Positions 24,269 to 31,658 of a stretch of 64,000 bases of DNA are shown here, in pieces. Under the pieces are notes generated by a model. It made no database searches, had not been told where the DNA came from, and saw only the letters and a list, made by a program, of their open reading frames with translations. The stretch is from contig JAMDCP010000007.1 in the NCBI GenBank assembly GCA_023489335.1, positions 186,001 through 250,000 on the forward strand. The letters run 5' to 3'. Source of the DNA: Deltaproteobacteria bacterium. GTDB taxonomy: Bacteria > SZUA-79 > Acidulodesulfobacterales > Acidulodesulfobacteraceae. Made by a program: the position numbers and the translations under genes. The number at the start of each line of letters is the position of its first letter. Positions within the stretch are counted from its first letter, which is position 1.

Positions 24269-25894
24269 ATGGGATTAAAATGCCTGCGGAATCAAAAACC
24301 GTCCTTTTATTTTTATTTTTTATTAATTTCCTCCATGTTAATTTTAACAATCGTTTCTTTTCCCCAAAAAAGCAGGGCAATACCGCCCTTCGCCGAAAAA
24401 TACCACTTTGCTTGCGCCGTCTGCCATACCGTTTTTCCGAATCTCAATCCGTTCGGCAGGGCATTTTGGCGAAACGGATTCAGGCTGCCGAATACAAACG
24501 GCACTCCTGCCGACGCAACAGAGATTACGCAGGGACTGTCCCTTCCAAATCCCTGGCCTGTCCCGCTTTCCGTCGCAACATGGGTACAATACACCCATAT
24601 TACGAATGAAAATACGATACCGAACATCGGCACGCTGCCCATGGTTATGCTTATGCAAAACAATACGGATAATTTCAGCGCATCATCCATGATTGATTCG
24701 GGAGGCTCATTCAAGTTATATAATCCCTTCTTTAACTCAATTTCATATTTTGTAATGAATAATATCGGAAGTACTACGGGAAGCAATGTTCCTCTTACAA
24801 ATGCTCAGACATGGGCATCTTTAAATGGACTGGGTTACGGCTTCGGGGTGCCGCCGCACCTGATAAATTTAAAAATGGGGATGCCCGATACCCCCGCCCC
24901 TTACTTTTACCGGCAAATGCCAATGTTCATTCAAAGTTATTCCAATATGAGGGCTCAAGGCCTTGATGTCGGATTCGACGCGGAATCGGGTAAATTAATA
25001 AATGCCGCAAATCCAGGAATAGCCGTTTACGGAACCCCGGGATATAACCTGTGGTATAAAATTGTTTTTTCCAACGATCAGGGTTCGTCAGGCACGACCT
25101 CAAATGCCTTTGAATATAGTTATCAGTTGAAGGAATATTTACAGTTGAAAAATGGCGGACAGCTTGAGTTCGGTTACTATGGGGCGCATATTTCTGAACC
25201 GGTATCCGGCAGTCCGAACTGGGTGCTTCAGGACAGCGGCAGTTCAACGCAATCTTCTCCAACTACATGGATAAACCCAATACTTGTAAACGGATTCGAT
25301 ATAGACTATTCTTTCCCCGGTTATATGAGCGAGATAGGCATAACCTATATGCATCAGACGGATTTTCATCCATACGGCAATCCGTCGCTGCCCGCTCAAA
25401 ACTTTTGCCTCCCTTCAGAAAATACATCGGTTGTGAACGGGTTCCAGGGGGATAATGCGGGAGGGGCATGCCCCTCTGGTTACTCTTCCCACGGCAGCAC
25501 AAATTCTTCCAATGGTTACAGCGCTATAGATATATACGGAATGGCTTCATTTATGCAGAATATGCACGAAGGACTGATGCTAATGGCGGAGTTTTCATTC
25601 TACCGATGGGATAATAAAAAACTTCAGGAAGCATATAATTTTGACTACAACTCTAAGAACACGACAACATATTTATATATCAACAACAATCTCATGAACC
25701 CTCAAGCTAATATTTTTCAAGACGGCGCGTATCAAAAAACCTCAGGGGGGTTAAATTCCGGCGTTGGCGAAACACTTCAACTTTCGGCGACTTATAATAT
25801 AGCATACAATTCATATCTATATGCGGTATATACGCTGGCAATAAATAAACCCGAAGACAATGTTTTTGGAACTGGTCTTGCTTTTGCATTTTAA
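24269..25894 (+). CDS. Monoheme cytochrome-porin-like outer membrane protein
   Basis: 541 residues. A signal peptide (about 12-37, cleaved near SRA-IPP) is followed by one heme site CAVCH at 49-53 within HFACAVCHTVFPNLNPFGRAFWRNGFRLP, a signature of a deltaproteobacterial-type family. The rest is rich in aromatic and Gly/Ser/Asn residues with alternating polarity and ends in GTGLAFAF, a C-terminal aromatic residue, as in outer membrane beta-barrels. It could pass electrons or solutes across the outer membrane. Function of this family is not established. The next two genes follow on the same strand. Confidence 0.72.
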   Translation: MGLKCLRNQKPSFYFYFLLISSMLILTIVSFPQKSRAIPPFAEKYHFACAVCHTVFPNLNPFGRAFWRNGFRLPNTNGTPADATEITQGLSLPNPWPVPLSVATWVQYTHITNENTIPNIGTLPMVMLMQNNTDNFSASSMIDSGGSFKLYNPFFNSISYFVMNNIGSTTGSNVPLTNAQTWASLNGLGYGFGVPPHLINLKMGMPDTPAPYFYRQMPMFIQSYSNMRAQGLDVGFDAESGKLINAANPGIAVYGTPGYNLWYKIVFSNDQGSSGTTSNAFEYSYQLKEYLQLKNGGQLEFGYYGAHISEPVSGSPNWVLQDSGSSTQSSPTTWINPILVNGFDIDYSFPGYMSEIGITYMHQTDFHPYGNPSLPAQNFCLPSENTSVVNGFQGDNAGGACPSGYSSHGSTNSSNGYSAIDIYGMASFMQNMHEGLMLMAEFSFYRWDNKKLQEAYNFDYNSKNTTTYLYINNNLMNPQANIFQDGAYQKTSGGLNSGVGETLQLSATYNIAYNSYLYAVYTLAINKPEDNVFGTGLAFAF

Positions 25895-25947
25895 TTGAAT
25901 TAATTTTATAAAATAATAAAATAGTAGGGGATCAAATAAAAAAATAA

Positions 25948-26718
25948 ATGGCTATAATAATACTGAGCATGTTCATCACCGGGTTAATCGGCGGAGTTGC
26001 CCACTGCTATTTTATGTGCGGCCCCATGGTTTTCAGCTATTCCTCCAAGGATGCCGCCTTCATAGGTAAAAACAGGTTTACGAAGACAGAAAAAAGGACC
26101 TTTCTTTTCCTGTCAAACTCTCTGTTCACATTCGGAAGAATCTCTGGATACGGTATAACCGGGCTGATTGCGGGAGCAAGCGGATCTTTTGTATTGTTGA
26201 TGGCCAGAACCTCTCTAATCAGGGGTATTTTTGAGGCTTTAATCGGGGTTGTCCTTATTTTTATGGGACTTAGCATTGCCCCTTTTATAAGTTTAAACTT
26301 TCATCCGGAAAAATGTTTAAGTTTTTTAAATCCGCTGTACCTAAAACTTTTAAATTCCCAGATCAAAAAGAATGTCCTGCTATCCCGTCTAATATTCGGC
26401 CTTGTTATTGGTTTTTTACCGTGCATGCTGTCTTTAACGGTGGCGATAACCGCTGCCGGCACCATGTCCGCAATTTACGGGATGGCGGTTATGGCAGCCT
26501 TCGGGCTGGGAACGGCCATTCCCCTTAATGTTTTTGCCATGCTATCGGGGAAGGCTTACAAAAAACTTAAAGACTCGTCCGCAAGAACATGGCTTGCGTC
26601 TTTAGCATCGATAATTATCTTGATAGTCGGAATATTGTTTATTTTAAGAGCGCTGTCTTTCGAAAACATAATTAATTTAGGGCATTCTTACCTAATTAAC
26701 AATATACTTATGATTTAA
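25948..26718 (+). CDS. SafE/TauE-like (DsbD_2/UreH-type) membrane protein
   Basis: 256 residues, about six to seven membrane helices. The N-terminal ITGLIGGVAHCYFMCGPMVFSY carries the HCxxMCGP motif of the sulfite exporter TauE/SafE-like, cytochrome-biogenesis-associated family, and GFLPCMLSLTVAITAAGTMSAIYGMAVMAAFGLGTAIPL is the matching second half. Members next to cytochrome genes are implicated in copper handling or cbb3 maturation. Here it is followed by a YtkA/FixH-like protein, a combination that suggests metal delivery to a periplasmic enzyme such as NosZ or the cbb3 oxidase (inference). Confidence 0.8.
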   Translation: MAIIILSMFITGLIGGVAHCYFMCGPMVFSYSSKDAAFIGKNRFTKTEKRTFLFLSNSLFTFGRISGYGITGLIAGASGSFVLLMARTSLIRGIFEALIGVVLIFMGLSIAPFISLNFHPEKCLSFLNPLYLKLLNSQIKKNVLLSRLIFGLVIGFLPCMLSLTVAITAAGTMSAIYGMAVMAAFGLGTAIPLNVFAMLSGKAYKKLKDSSARTWLASLASIIILIVGILFILRALSFENIINLGHSYLINNILMI

Positions 26719-26751
26719 ATTAATTTATTAATAAATTTACAGGAGGTTTTT

Positions 26752-27195
26752 ATGAATTCAAAATCGGGTCAGAGGTCTTCAAAGACCGTATTTATATTTT
26801 TAACTCTCTTTTTAACAAGCCTGTCTTTTCTTCTAATCCCGCAGACAAAAAGTTCCTTCGGAATGAAGCCGTTCAGCAGGGTAGTTTATTCGGGTGGTTA
26901 CAGATTTAAAACCGTCATGCCTGTCCAGCCGGTAAAATTTACCAAACTTAGGCTTACCCTCGTTATTTCTAAAAATGGGGCCCCTGCCAATGGTTTCCGT
27001 GGGACAGTGTCTCTTTCCATGCCGGCAATGTATATGGGAAAAAACATCGCAAAATTCGTTCCTGAAAGCGAAAAATCAGGCGCATATAAAACTTATATTT
27101 ATTTTACGATGGGAGGGTTGTGGAAACTGAATTACGCATTGCGCAACAAGAACGGGAAGCTAATAAGGTTTTCGCAAGAATTTAATGTAAATTAA
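26752..27195 (+). CDS. YtkA/FixH-like periplasmic protein
   Basis: 147 residues with an N-terminal signal or anchor (about 12-35). An immunoglobulin-like domain follows, with SLSMPAMYMGKNIAKF and GAYKTYIYFTMGGLWKLNY, matching the MPaM...GxY...mxGxW pattern of YtkA-like and FixH/CcoH domains. The MPAMYM methionines could bind copper. A strong AGGAGG ribosome site lies upstream. It sits behind the SafE-like gene, and its stop codon overlaps the stop of the convergent HTH-NosL gene. A copper-chaperone role is inferred. Confidence 0.72.
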   Translation: MNSKSGQRSSKTVFIFLTLFLTSLSFLLIPQTKSSFGMKPFSRVVYSGGYRFKTVMPVQPVKFTKLRLTLVISKNGAPANGFRGTVSLSMPAMYMGKNIAKFVPESEKSGAYKTYIYFTMGGLWKLNYALRNKNGKLIRFSQEFNVN

Positions 27196-27881
27196 AACTT
27201 CATATGCGATATAATATCGTCAAACGATATTATATCGCCGCCGAATCCGGCTTGAAACCTTTCGGCGTTGCTTTGCCTCGCAAAAACGAGTATAGGCGGA
27301 GAACAGCACGGAATCACGTCCGTTTTAAACAGAAGGAAGCCGTTCCTGATGTCAAGCGGATTACCGTATATAAAATCCATCCCCATTATGGAGCTTATGG
27401 AATTCAAATCATCTACGGAGTGGACGGCGGCTATTATAGCGCAATGGGCGCAGCAAAATTGAAGCTTTCTACCGTCTTTAAAATTAATCACGACCTTGAG
27501 CCGTTCGTCCGTAATTTGCTTTGAACAAATCTCGCATTTTCCGGTAACCGGACTTTTTTCGCCGGCAATTTCAGCTTCGGAATACGGATACAACTTGTTA
27601 AAGGTTTTAGAAATCTTTCCTTCATGCGCAAGAGCCCGGACATACCGGTAAACGCTCATTTTAGAAAGATTAAGTATCCCGCTTATTTCGGAAACGGTAT
27701 CCGCCTTTCCGCTTCTAACAAGTTCAAACACCCTTTCTTTCTGGGTTTGCGCGGGCTTGTCCAATTTTTTCCGCCTTTTTAAATCATGGGAAACTTCGTC
27801 TCTTGCGGCGGCATTAGAAACATGCTTTGTTTTTACATTTCCTTCCCCTGTCCGTTTCGCTTTCATAATACAATTATACAT
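27192..27881 (-). CDS. Helix-turn-helix protein fused to a NosL-like metal-binding domain
   Basis: 229 residues. Residues about 46-92 form a helix-turn-helix (KERVFELVRSG...TVSEISGILNLSKMSVYRYVRALAHEGKI). Residues 114-228 resemble NosL: CEICSKQI (116-119), DGRKLQFCCAHCA (C143, C144, C147), then VIPCCSPPILVFARQSNAERFQAGFGGDIISFDDI. NosL is normally a periplasmic copper lipoprotein; here there is no signal peptide, so the protein is cytoplasmic. It may be a copper-sensing regulator of the nos or nor genes. The longest frame starts at 27881; Met6 at 27866 is an alternative and lies just downstream of a TATAAT, raising the chance of a leaderless start. The fusion looks unusual. Confidence 0.72.
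   Translation of the reverse strand: MYNCIMKAKRTGEGNVKTKHVSNAAARDEVSHDLKRRKKLDKPAQTQKERVFELVRSGKADTVSEISGILNLSKMSVYRYVRALAHEGKISKTFNKLYPYSEAEIAGEKSPVTGKCEICSKQITDERLKVVINFKDGRKLQFCCAHCAIIAAVHSVDDLNSISSIMGMDFIYGNPLDIRNGFLLFKTDVIPCCSPPILVFARQSNAERFQAGFGGDIISFDDIISHMKF
27206..27238. repeat. Perfect palindrome inside the HTH-NosL 3' end
   Basis: GCGATATAATATCG (27206-27219), loop TCAAA, CGATATTATATCGC (27225-27238). It lies inside codons for DIISFDDII and just beyond the convergent YtkA-like stop. It may act as a terminator hairpin for the plus-strand operon although no long T tract follows. Confidence 0.7.
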
Positions 27882-27990
27882 AATGAAAGCCTTTTGCGCA
27901 ATAAAGCAATAAAAATAAACGAAGATAAGGAATTATTTATTTAAAATTTAATTATTTCAAGCTATATGCTTAATTCGCGATAGAAAAATC

Positions 27991-28060
27991 TAAAGGCCGC
28001 CCCATTCAAACACCTGCCTAAATAGGGGGATGAAAGCGGTGTTCGAATAAGCGGCCTTTA
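27991..28060 (-). terminator. Two-tier hairpin after the NO reductase gene
   Basis: Outer arms TAAAGGCCGC (27991-28000) and GCGGCCTTTA (28051-28060) are perfect. Inner arms ATTCAAACACC (28004-28014) and GGTGTTCGAAT (28038-28048) pair with one mismatch. On the minus strand GATTTTTCT follows. It lies 21 bp beyond the qNOR stop and probably ends that transcript. Confidence 0.62.
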
Positions 28061-28081
28061 AGATTAACAGAATATTATCCG

Positions 28082-30361
28082 TTAATTTTGCCCATTGGAA
28101 GACTTCTTAATTTGAAACAATTTTTTCGTTATATCTATGAAAAGCACCAGAACGCCGATCGTGAAGACCAGATCTCCAGGTGACCGCATCCAGAGCCAAA
28201 AATCGGTTTTATCATAGAAGTAAATACTCCTTGAATACCAGTAGCCGTGTTTTACGGAAGCGGCAAACTGCATGAATCCTTCGGGCAAAAAGTTTAATAT
28301 AACCCAGAGAATCATTCCGATGTTGAAGCACCATAGGGCAATTCTGCCCGCCCCGTCAGTCCACTTCGACGGCTCCACAATCATTCTTAAAACATAGTAG
28401 CTCAAAGCTATTCCAAGAAGCCCGAAAACTCCGAAAAGAGCCGTATGCCCATGGTTTATGGTTAAATACTGCCCGTGCTCATAATAGTTCATAAGCGGGG
28501 TGTTAATTAAAGAGCCGAATACCCCCGCCCCTATAAAGTTCCAGAATGTCGATGCTTCAAGATACTTGAAAGATAAACCCTGCGGAAATTCCTTTCCGGC
28601 TTTTATGAGCACATTTTTTTCGTAAACCGCCTGCATTGTTAAAAGCAAAAGCGGTATAACCTCGAGAAACGAAAACATCGAACCCAGCGCAATCCAGATA
28701 GAGGCATCGCCTATGAAATAAAAATGATGCCCTGTTCCCACGATACCGCCGATAAATATCAATAATATTTCGAGAATAAGGGTGTTTTCAATAACTTCCC
28801 TTTTGACAAGCCCCTGTGAAAGGAAGAAATAGCCTATCACGGCAACCGCGAAGAACTCGAATGTTCCCTCTACCCACAGATGAACGACCCACCATCTCCA
28901 GAAGTCGGTGATGGTCCAGTTTTTAAGAATCCACGCAAGCGGAAACATTCCAAATACATACATTATTCCAATAGTTGCGGCACTGATTAATAAAAGCCTT
29001 TCGATGCTCCACTTGTCCGTGTTCTTAATGAAATGCGGCCTTAACGCCCTGTAAAGTATAACAACCCACAACAAGAGGCCCACGAAAACTATAATCTGGT
29101 TTATGCGGCCTAACTGCAAATACTCGAGTCCCTGGTTTCCCAGAAAGAACCATAACCCGTTGTGAAAATACCCCTTCGCGCCGAGATACATTCCCACAAG
29201 CGCCGCAACGCCGTCAACCAGCAAAGCCCACCAGAGAAAATCTATCATAAACGATTGCCATTTCGGGTCTTTTCCTCCCCCGATATATTTCGAAACGAAT
29301 ATCCCCGCGCCGAGCCATGTAGAAGCTATAAACAATATGGCAAGCTGTATATGCCATGCCTTGACTATGTTAAACGGAAGAGCGGTAAGTGTGTGTATTC
29401 CAAAAAATGAGGTTCTTTCCGCATAGTAGTGGGCAAGAAGCATACCGGCGATTATTTGCAAGCCGAGCAAAAATACGCCAAGAAAAAAGAATTTTGCCGA
29501 CTTTTTCATGGCATGCGATATTTTAAAATTCAAATCCGCAGGTTTCCAGTCCTCCAAAAGCGCGGGGGCTTCCTGCCATCCAGGCGCTATATAACTGAGG
29601 AAAAACCATATTACAAGCCCCGCCAACGCAATGAATACGCTTATAGAGGCAAATGTCCATGTATAAAGATAGGTCGGAGGAGTATTTCCCGCTCCCCTGT
29701 TGAAAGGCCAGTTATTGGTGTAGGTATGATCTACTCCAGGCCTCAGGGTCGAGGCGCTCCACGATGCCCACGAATAAAAATACGCTATTTTAACCACATC
29801 GGGTGCGGATGCAACAAGGTTCCTTCCTATCCCAAGCTGCGGATTGCCCTTTATATAAAGGCTTTCTAATCTCTTTTTTATCTTTTTAAAGGCGTAGGCC
29901 TCTCCAGCCGTATAAGTCAACACGCCTGTTGCGGCGTCAAACCTGTTTTTCTTGATTTTAGACACGACAAGGTTATCGATATAGTCCTTGTCCCTTGGGG
30001 AAAGTGCGGCATATTTCTTCTTATATAGTTTTTTTGCCTCAAATTGCCGGTAATATTTGACTTCCCTGTGCAGGTACTGGTCTGTAAAATCCGGACCGAA
30101 ATACGCCCCGTTTCCATAAATACTGCCGTAATCCATAAGGTCAAATTCCTGAAATCTTGCTTTGCCGGCAACGATGTCTTTCCCTGTAAACAGGATTTTG
30201 CCGCTTTTATCCACCACCGTTTTTGGTATAGGCGGCGCGCCGTAATACACCTTAAACGTCCCATAAACCAGTATACCGACAAGGACGATAATAGAAATCG
30301 AAAGAGTAATTTTGAGAAATTTATTTACCGCTTTCGAATTAAGATTAATAAAATCGTTCAT
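28082..30361 (-). CDS. norZ: Quinol-dependent nitric oxide reductase (qNOR)
   Basis: 759 residues, the single-subunit qNOR layout: N-terminal helix, periplasmic domain (about 40-215) with the heme-less cytochrome c fold, then twelve membrane helices. Active-site motifs are intact: VVHLWVEGTFEFFAV with FeB His and Glu, GTGHHFYFIG with the two further His, FSFLEVIPL with the second Glu, and NHGHTALFGVFG with the heme ligands. The intact HH pair argues against NO dismutase, in which I recall a His being replaced. It reduces 2 NO to N2O at the membrane using quinol. The c-type cytochrome gene lies 121 bp upstream. Confidence 0.95.
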   Translation of the reverse strand: MNDFINLNSKAVNKFLKITLSISIIVLVGILVYGTFKVYYGAPPIPKTVVDKSGKILFTGKDIVAGKARFQEFDLMDYGSIYGNGAYFGPDFTDQYLHREVKYYRQFEAKKLYKKKYAALSPRDKDYIDNLVVSKIKKNRFDAATGVLTYTAGEAYAFKKIKKRLESLYIKGNPQLGIGRNLVASAPDVVKIAYFYSWASWSASTLRPGVDHTYTNNWPFNRGAGNTPPTYLYTWTFASISVFIALAGLVIWFFLSYIAPGWQEAPALLEDWKPADLNFKISHAMKKSAKFFFLGVFLLGLQIIAGMLLAHYYAERTSFFGIHTLTALPFNIVKAWHIQLAILFIASTWLGAGIFVSKYIGGGKDPKWQSFMIDFLWWALLVDGVAALVGMYLGAKGYFHNGLWFFLGNQGLEYLQLGRINQIIVFVGLLLWVVILYRALRPHFIKNTDKWSIERLLLISAATIGIMYVFGMFPLAWILKNWTITDFWRWWVVHLWVEGTFEFFAVAVIGYFFLSQGLVKREVIENTLILEILLIFIGGIVGTGHHFYFIGDASIWIALGSMFSFLEVIPLLLLTMQAVYEKNVLIKAGKEFPQGLSFKYLEASTFWNFIGAGVFGSLINTPLMNYYEHGQYLTINHGHTALFGVFGLLGIALSYYVLRMIVEPSKWTDGAGRIALWCFNIGMILWVILNFLPEGFMQFAASVKHGYWYSRSIYFYDKTDFWLWMRSPGDLVFTIGVLVLFIDITKKLFQIKKSSNGQN

Positions 30362-30482
30362 AGCTCACTCCTTCTTACTTACTTAATTGGTTTTGTTAAT
30401 CAACTTTAAATTAAATTTAATGAACCGCTTTCAAACCATTTCACAATAATCACCACCCCCTCCCGCTCTCTTTGTGAAATTT

Positions 30483-30902
30483 TTACTTTAATTTCTTGCT
30501 TTTAATTTTCTTTTCGGTTAGATAAGCCTTTTTCAACTCATGATTTATAATTTCGATTTCTTGACCTGTGAGGTGGTTAAACATCAGCACGAATGACATT
30601 GTTCCCGCAGGATTTTTTAAAAATTCTTTTAGGTTTTCCCTGTAAATCTTTTTGACATTTTTGTATGCGCCGGATAAATCGGGCCCCACATGTCCGCCCT
30701 TAATATTTAACGCGTTTATGCTGTGGCATTTAACACACCCTAAATCAATGAATATATGGCGGTTTTTCTTATACTTAACCGATTTTAAATCGGTGCCTGT
30801 GGAAAACTTTGCAAGGTAAAAATAAGCTACCAGGGCGGCAACCAGGATGACGGGCAAAATTATATATAACGCAATTTTGAATTTAAATATTTTAAAAGGC
30901 AT
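30483..30902 (-). CDS. Membrane-anchored monoheme cytochrome c
   Basis: 139 residues. One membrane helix (about 8-28) anchors a periplasmic class I cytochrome c with CVKCH (about 56-60) and a distal methionine candidate in AGTMSFVLMF (about 103-110). The spacing and length resemble NorC-like or CcoO-like small cytochromes. It lies just upstream of qNOR on the same strand and may share its promoter. qNOR does not need a cytochrome donor, so this could be an accessory or a relic of a cNOR-like arrangement. Confidence 0.82.
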   Translation of the reverse strand: MPFKIFKFKIALYIILPVILVAALVAYFYLAKFSTGTDLKSVKYKKNRHIFIDLGCVKCHSINALNIKGGHVGPDLSGAYKNVKKIYRENLKEFLKNPAGTMSFVLMFNHLTGQEIEIINHELKKAYLTEKKIKSKKLK

Positions 30903-31058
30903 ATAGTTTCAACGGCAATCGTTAAAGTTAATAAAATTAATAGGAACCCTTTAGAATTAAATATAAATAACAAAAATGCTAATTTACTTGGGATTCCTTA
31001 TATAATTATGTTTTATAATTAAAGATAATTATATAATATAGAAATTAAAGAACATGGG

Positions 31059-31076
31059 TTATGACTTTTGTCACAA
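31059..31076 (-). promoter_or_regulatory. FNR/HcpR-like site for the cytochrome-qNOR operon
   Basis: TTATGAC (31059-31065), TTTT, GTCACAA (31070-31076): an imperfect CRP/FNR-family palindrome. A-10-like TATAAT (31028-31033) or TATATT (31035-31040) on the minus strand puts it near -40 to -47 of the promoter for the 30902 gene. Confidence 0.62.
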
Positions 31077-31084
31077 ATCTATTT

Positions 31085-31231
31085 TTAATTTCCGTGCCTC
31101 CAAAAACTCCTGTTGTTCGAATCCCTTATAAAAGCAATCAAGGCTTCAAGCTCCCGCCCGTTTAATTTAAACTTCGGCATAACATTTGTTTTATATCCGA
31201 GCAGTCTTGAAGTTTTGCCGGGTTTTAGCTT
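31085..31231 (-). pseudogene. C-terminal fragment of a cytochrome c
   Basis: Between an upstream in-frame TAA (31232-31234) and the stop at 31085, 48 codons read SRLLGYKTNVMPKFKLNG and RELEALIAFIRDSNN: the Met-ligand and last helix of a class I cytochrome c. The CxxCH part is absent. It is a decayed gene or a piece left by rearrangement between the nor and nos loci. Confidence 0.65.
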
Positions 31232-31249
31232 TTATCTATTTTTTTAATA

Positions 31250-31265
31250 TGTGATAAAAATCGCA
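31250..31265. promoter_or_regulatory. FNR-like palindrome
   Basis: TGTGAT (31250-31255), AAAA, ATCGCA (31260-31265), the same layout as the sites at 14708 and 15704 with one or two changes. Its target promoter is uncertain. Confidence 0.45.
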
Positions 31266-31451
31266 TTCGTAAAAAAAATTCTTGACAAATTCGGGGGGGG
31301 TAAAATTATGAAAATATGGAAAATTTCGATGGACAAATCGGAAAAATAGGATAATATCTAATTATAAATATAATGTTTTAGATTAATATAATAAATTATA
31401 ATAAACAATAATAATTATTAATTAATAAATTAAAACATTGGTTTAATATAG

Positions 31452-31494
31452 TGTGATTTTTGTCACATTTTAAATTTTATATAAATTATATAAC
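31452..31494 (+). promoter_or_regulatory. CRP/HcpR-like promoter of nosZ
   Basis: TGTGA (31452-31456), six bases, TCACA (31463-31467): a perfect 16-bp palindrome of CRP/HcpR type. A -10-like TATAAC (31489-31494) would place the palindrome near -41.5 from a start at about 31501. Confidence 0.65.
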
Positions 31495-31658
31495 ATCATT
31501 ATAACGCTATAATTAGAATTTAAACTTATATTTCTTATATTTATGGGGGAGGTGATTTAAAAACAGTTTTATTTTATGTAGGGCAATTATTTATTCAATG
31601 TTTTTTTATTTTTATTTAACTTTTTTCTTTTATTAATACCCTATGAGGAGGGGTTTTT

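Larger units (their letters stand above)
30903..31658. other. Long divergent regulatory region between nor and nos genes
   Basis: 756 bp, extremely AT-rich. It contains three CRP/FNR-family palindromes (31059-31076, 31250-31265, 31452-31467), a cytochrome c fragment (31085-31231), a G8 tract near 31293-31300 and an AAATAGGATAATAT sequence near 31343. The nosZ leader from about 31501 is some 155 nt long. No intact gene is seen. Confidence 0.7.

Noticed and set aside
24280-25890. Long reverse-strand and alternative-frame ORFs inside the cytochrome-porin gene.
   Set aside because: No ribosome sites or recognisable domains; they follow from the composition of the real gene.
28082-30361. Possible NO dismutase instead of NO reductase.
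   Set aside because: The catalytic histidines (GTGHH and VVHLW) and glutamates look intact, as in qNOR; NOD replaces one of the FeB ligands according to what I recall.
31540-31560. GGGGGAGGTG followed by a possible mini-gene in the nosZ leader.
   Set aside because: The open frame is only a few codons and the true nosZ ATG has its own strong ribosome site.
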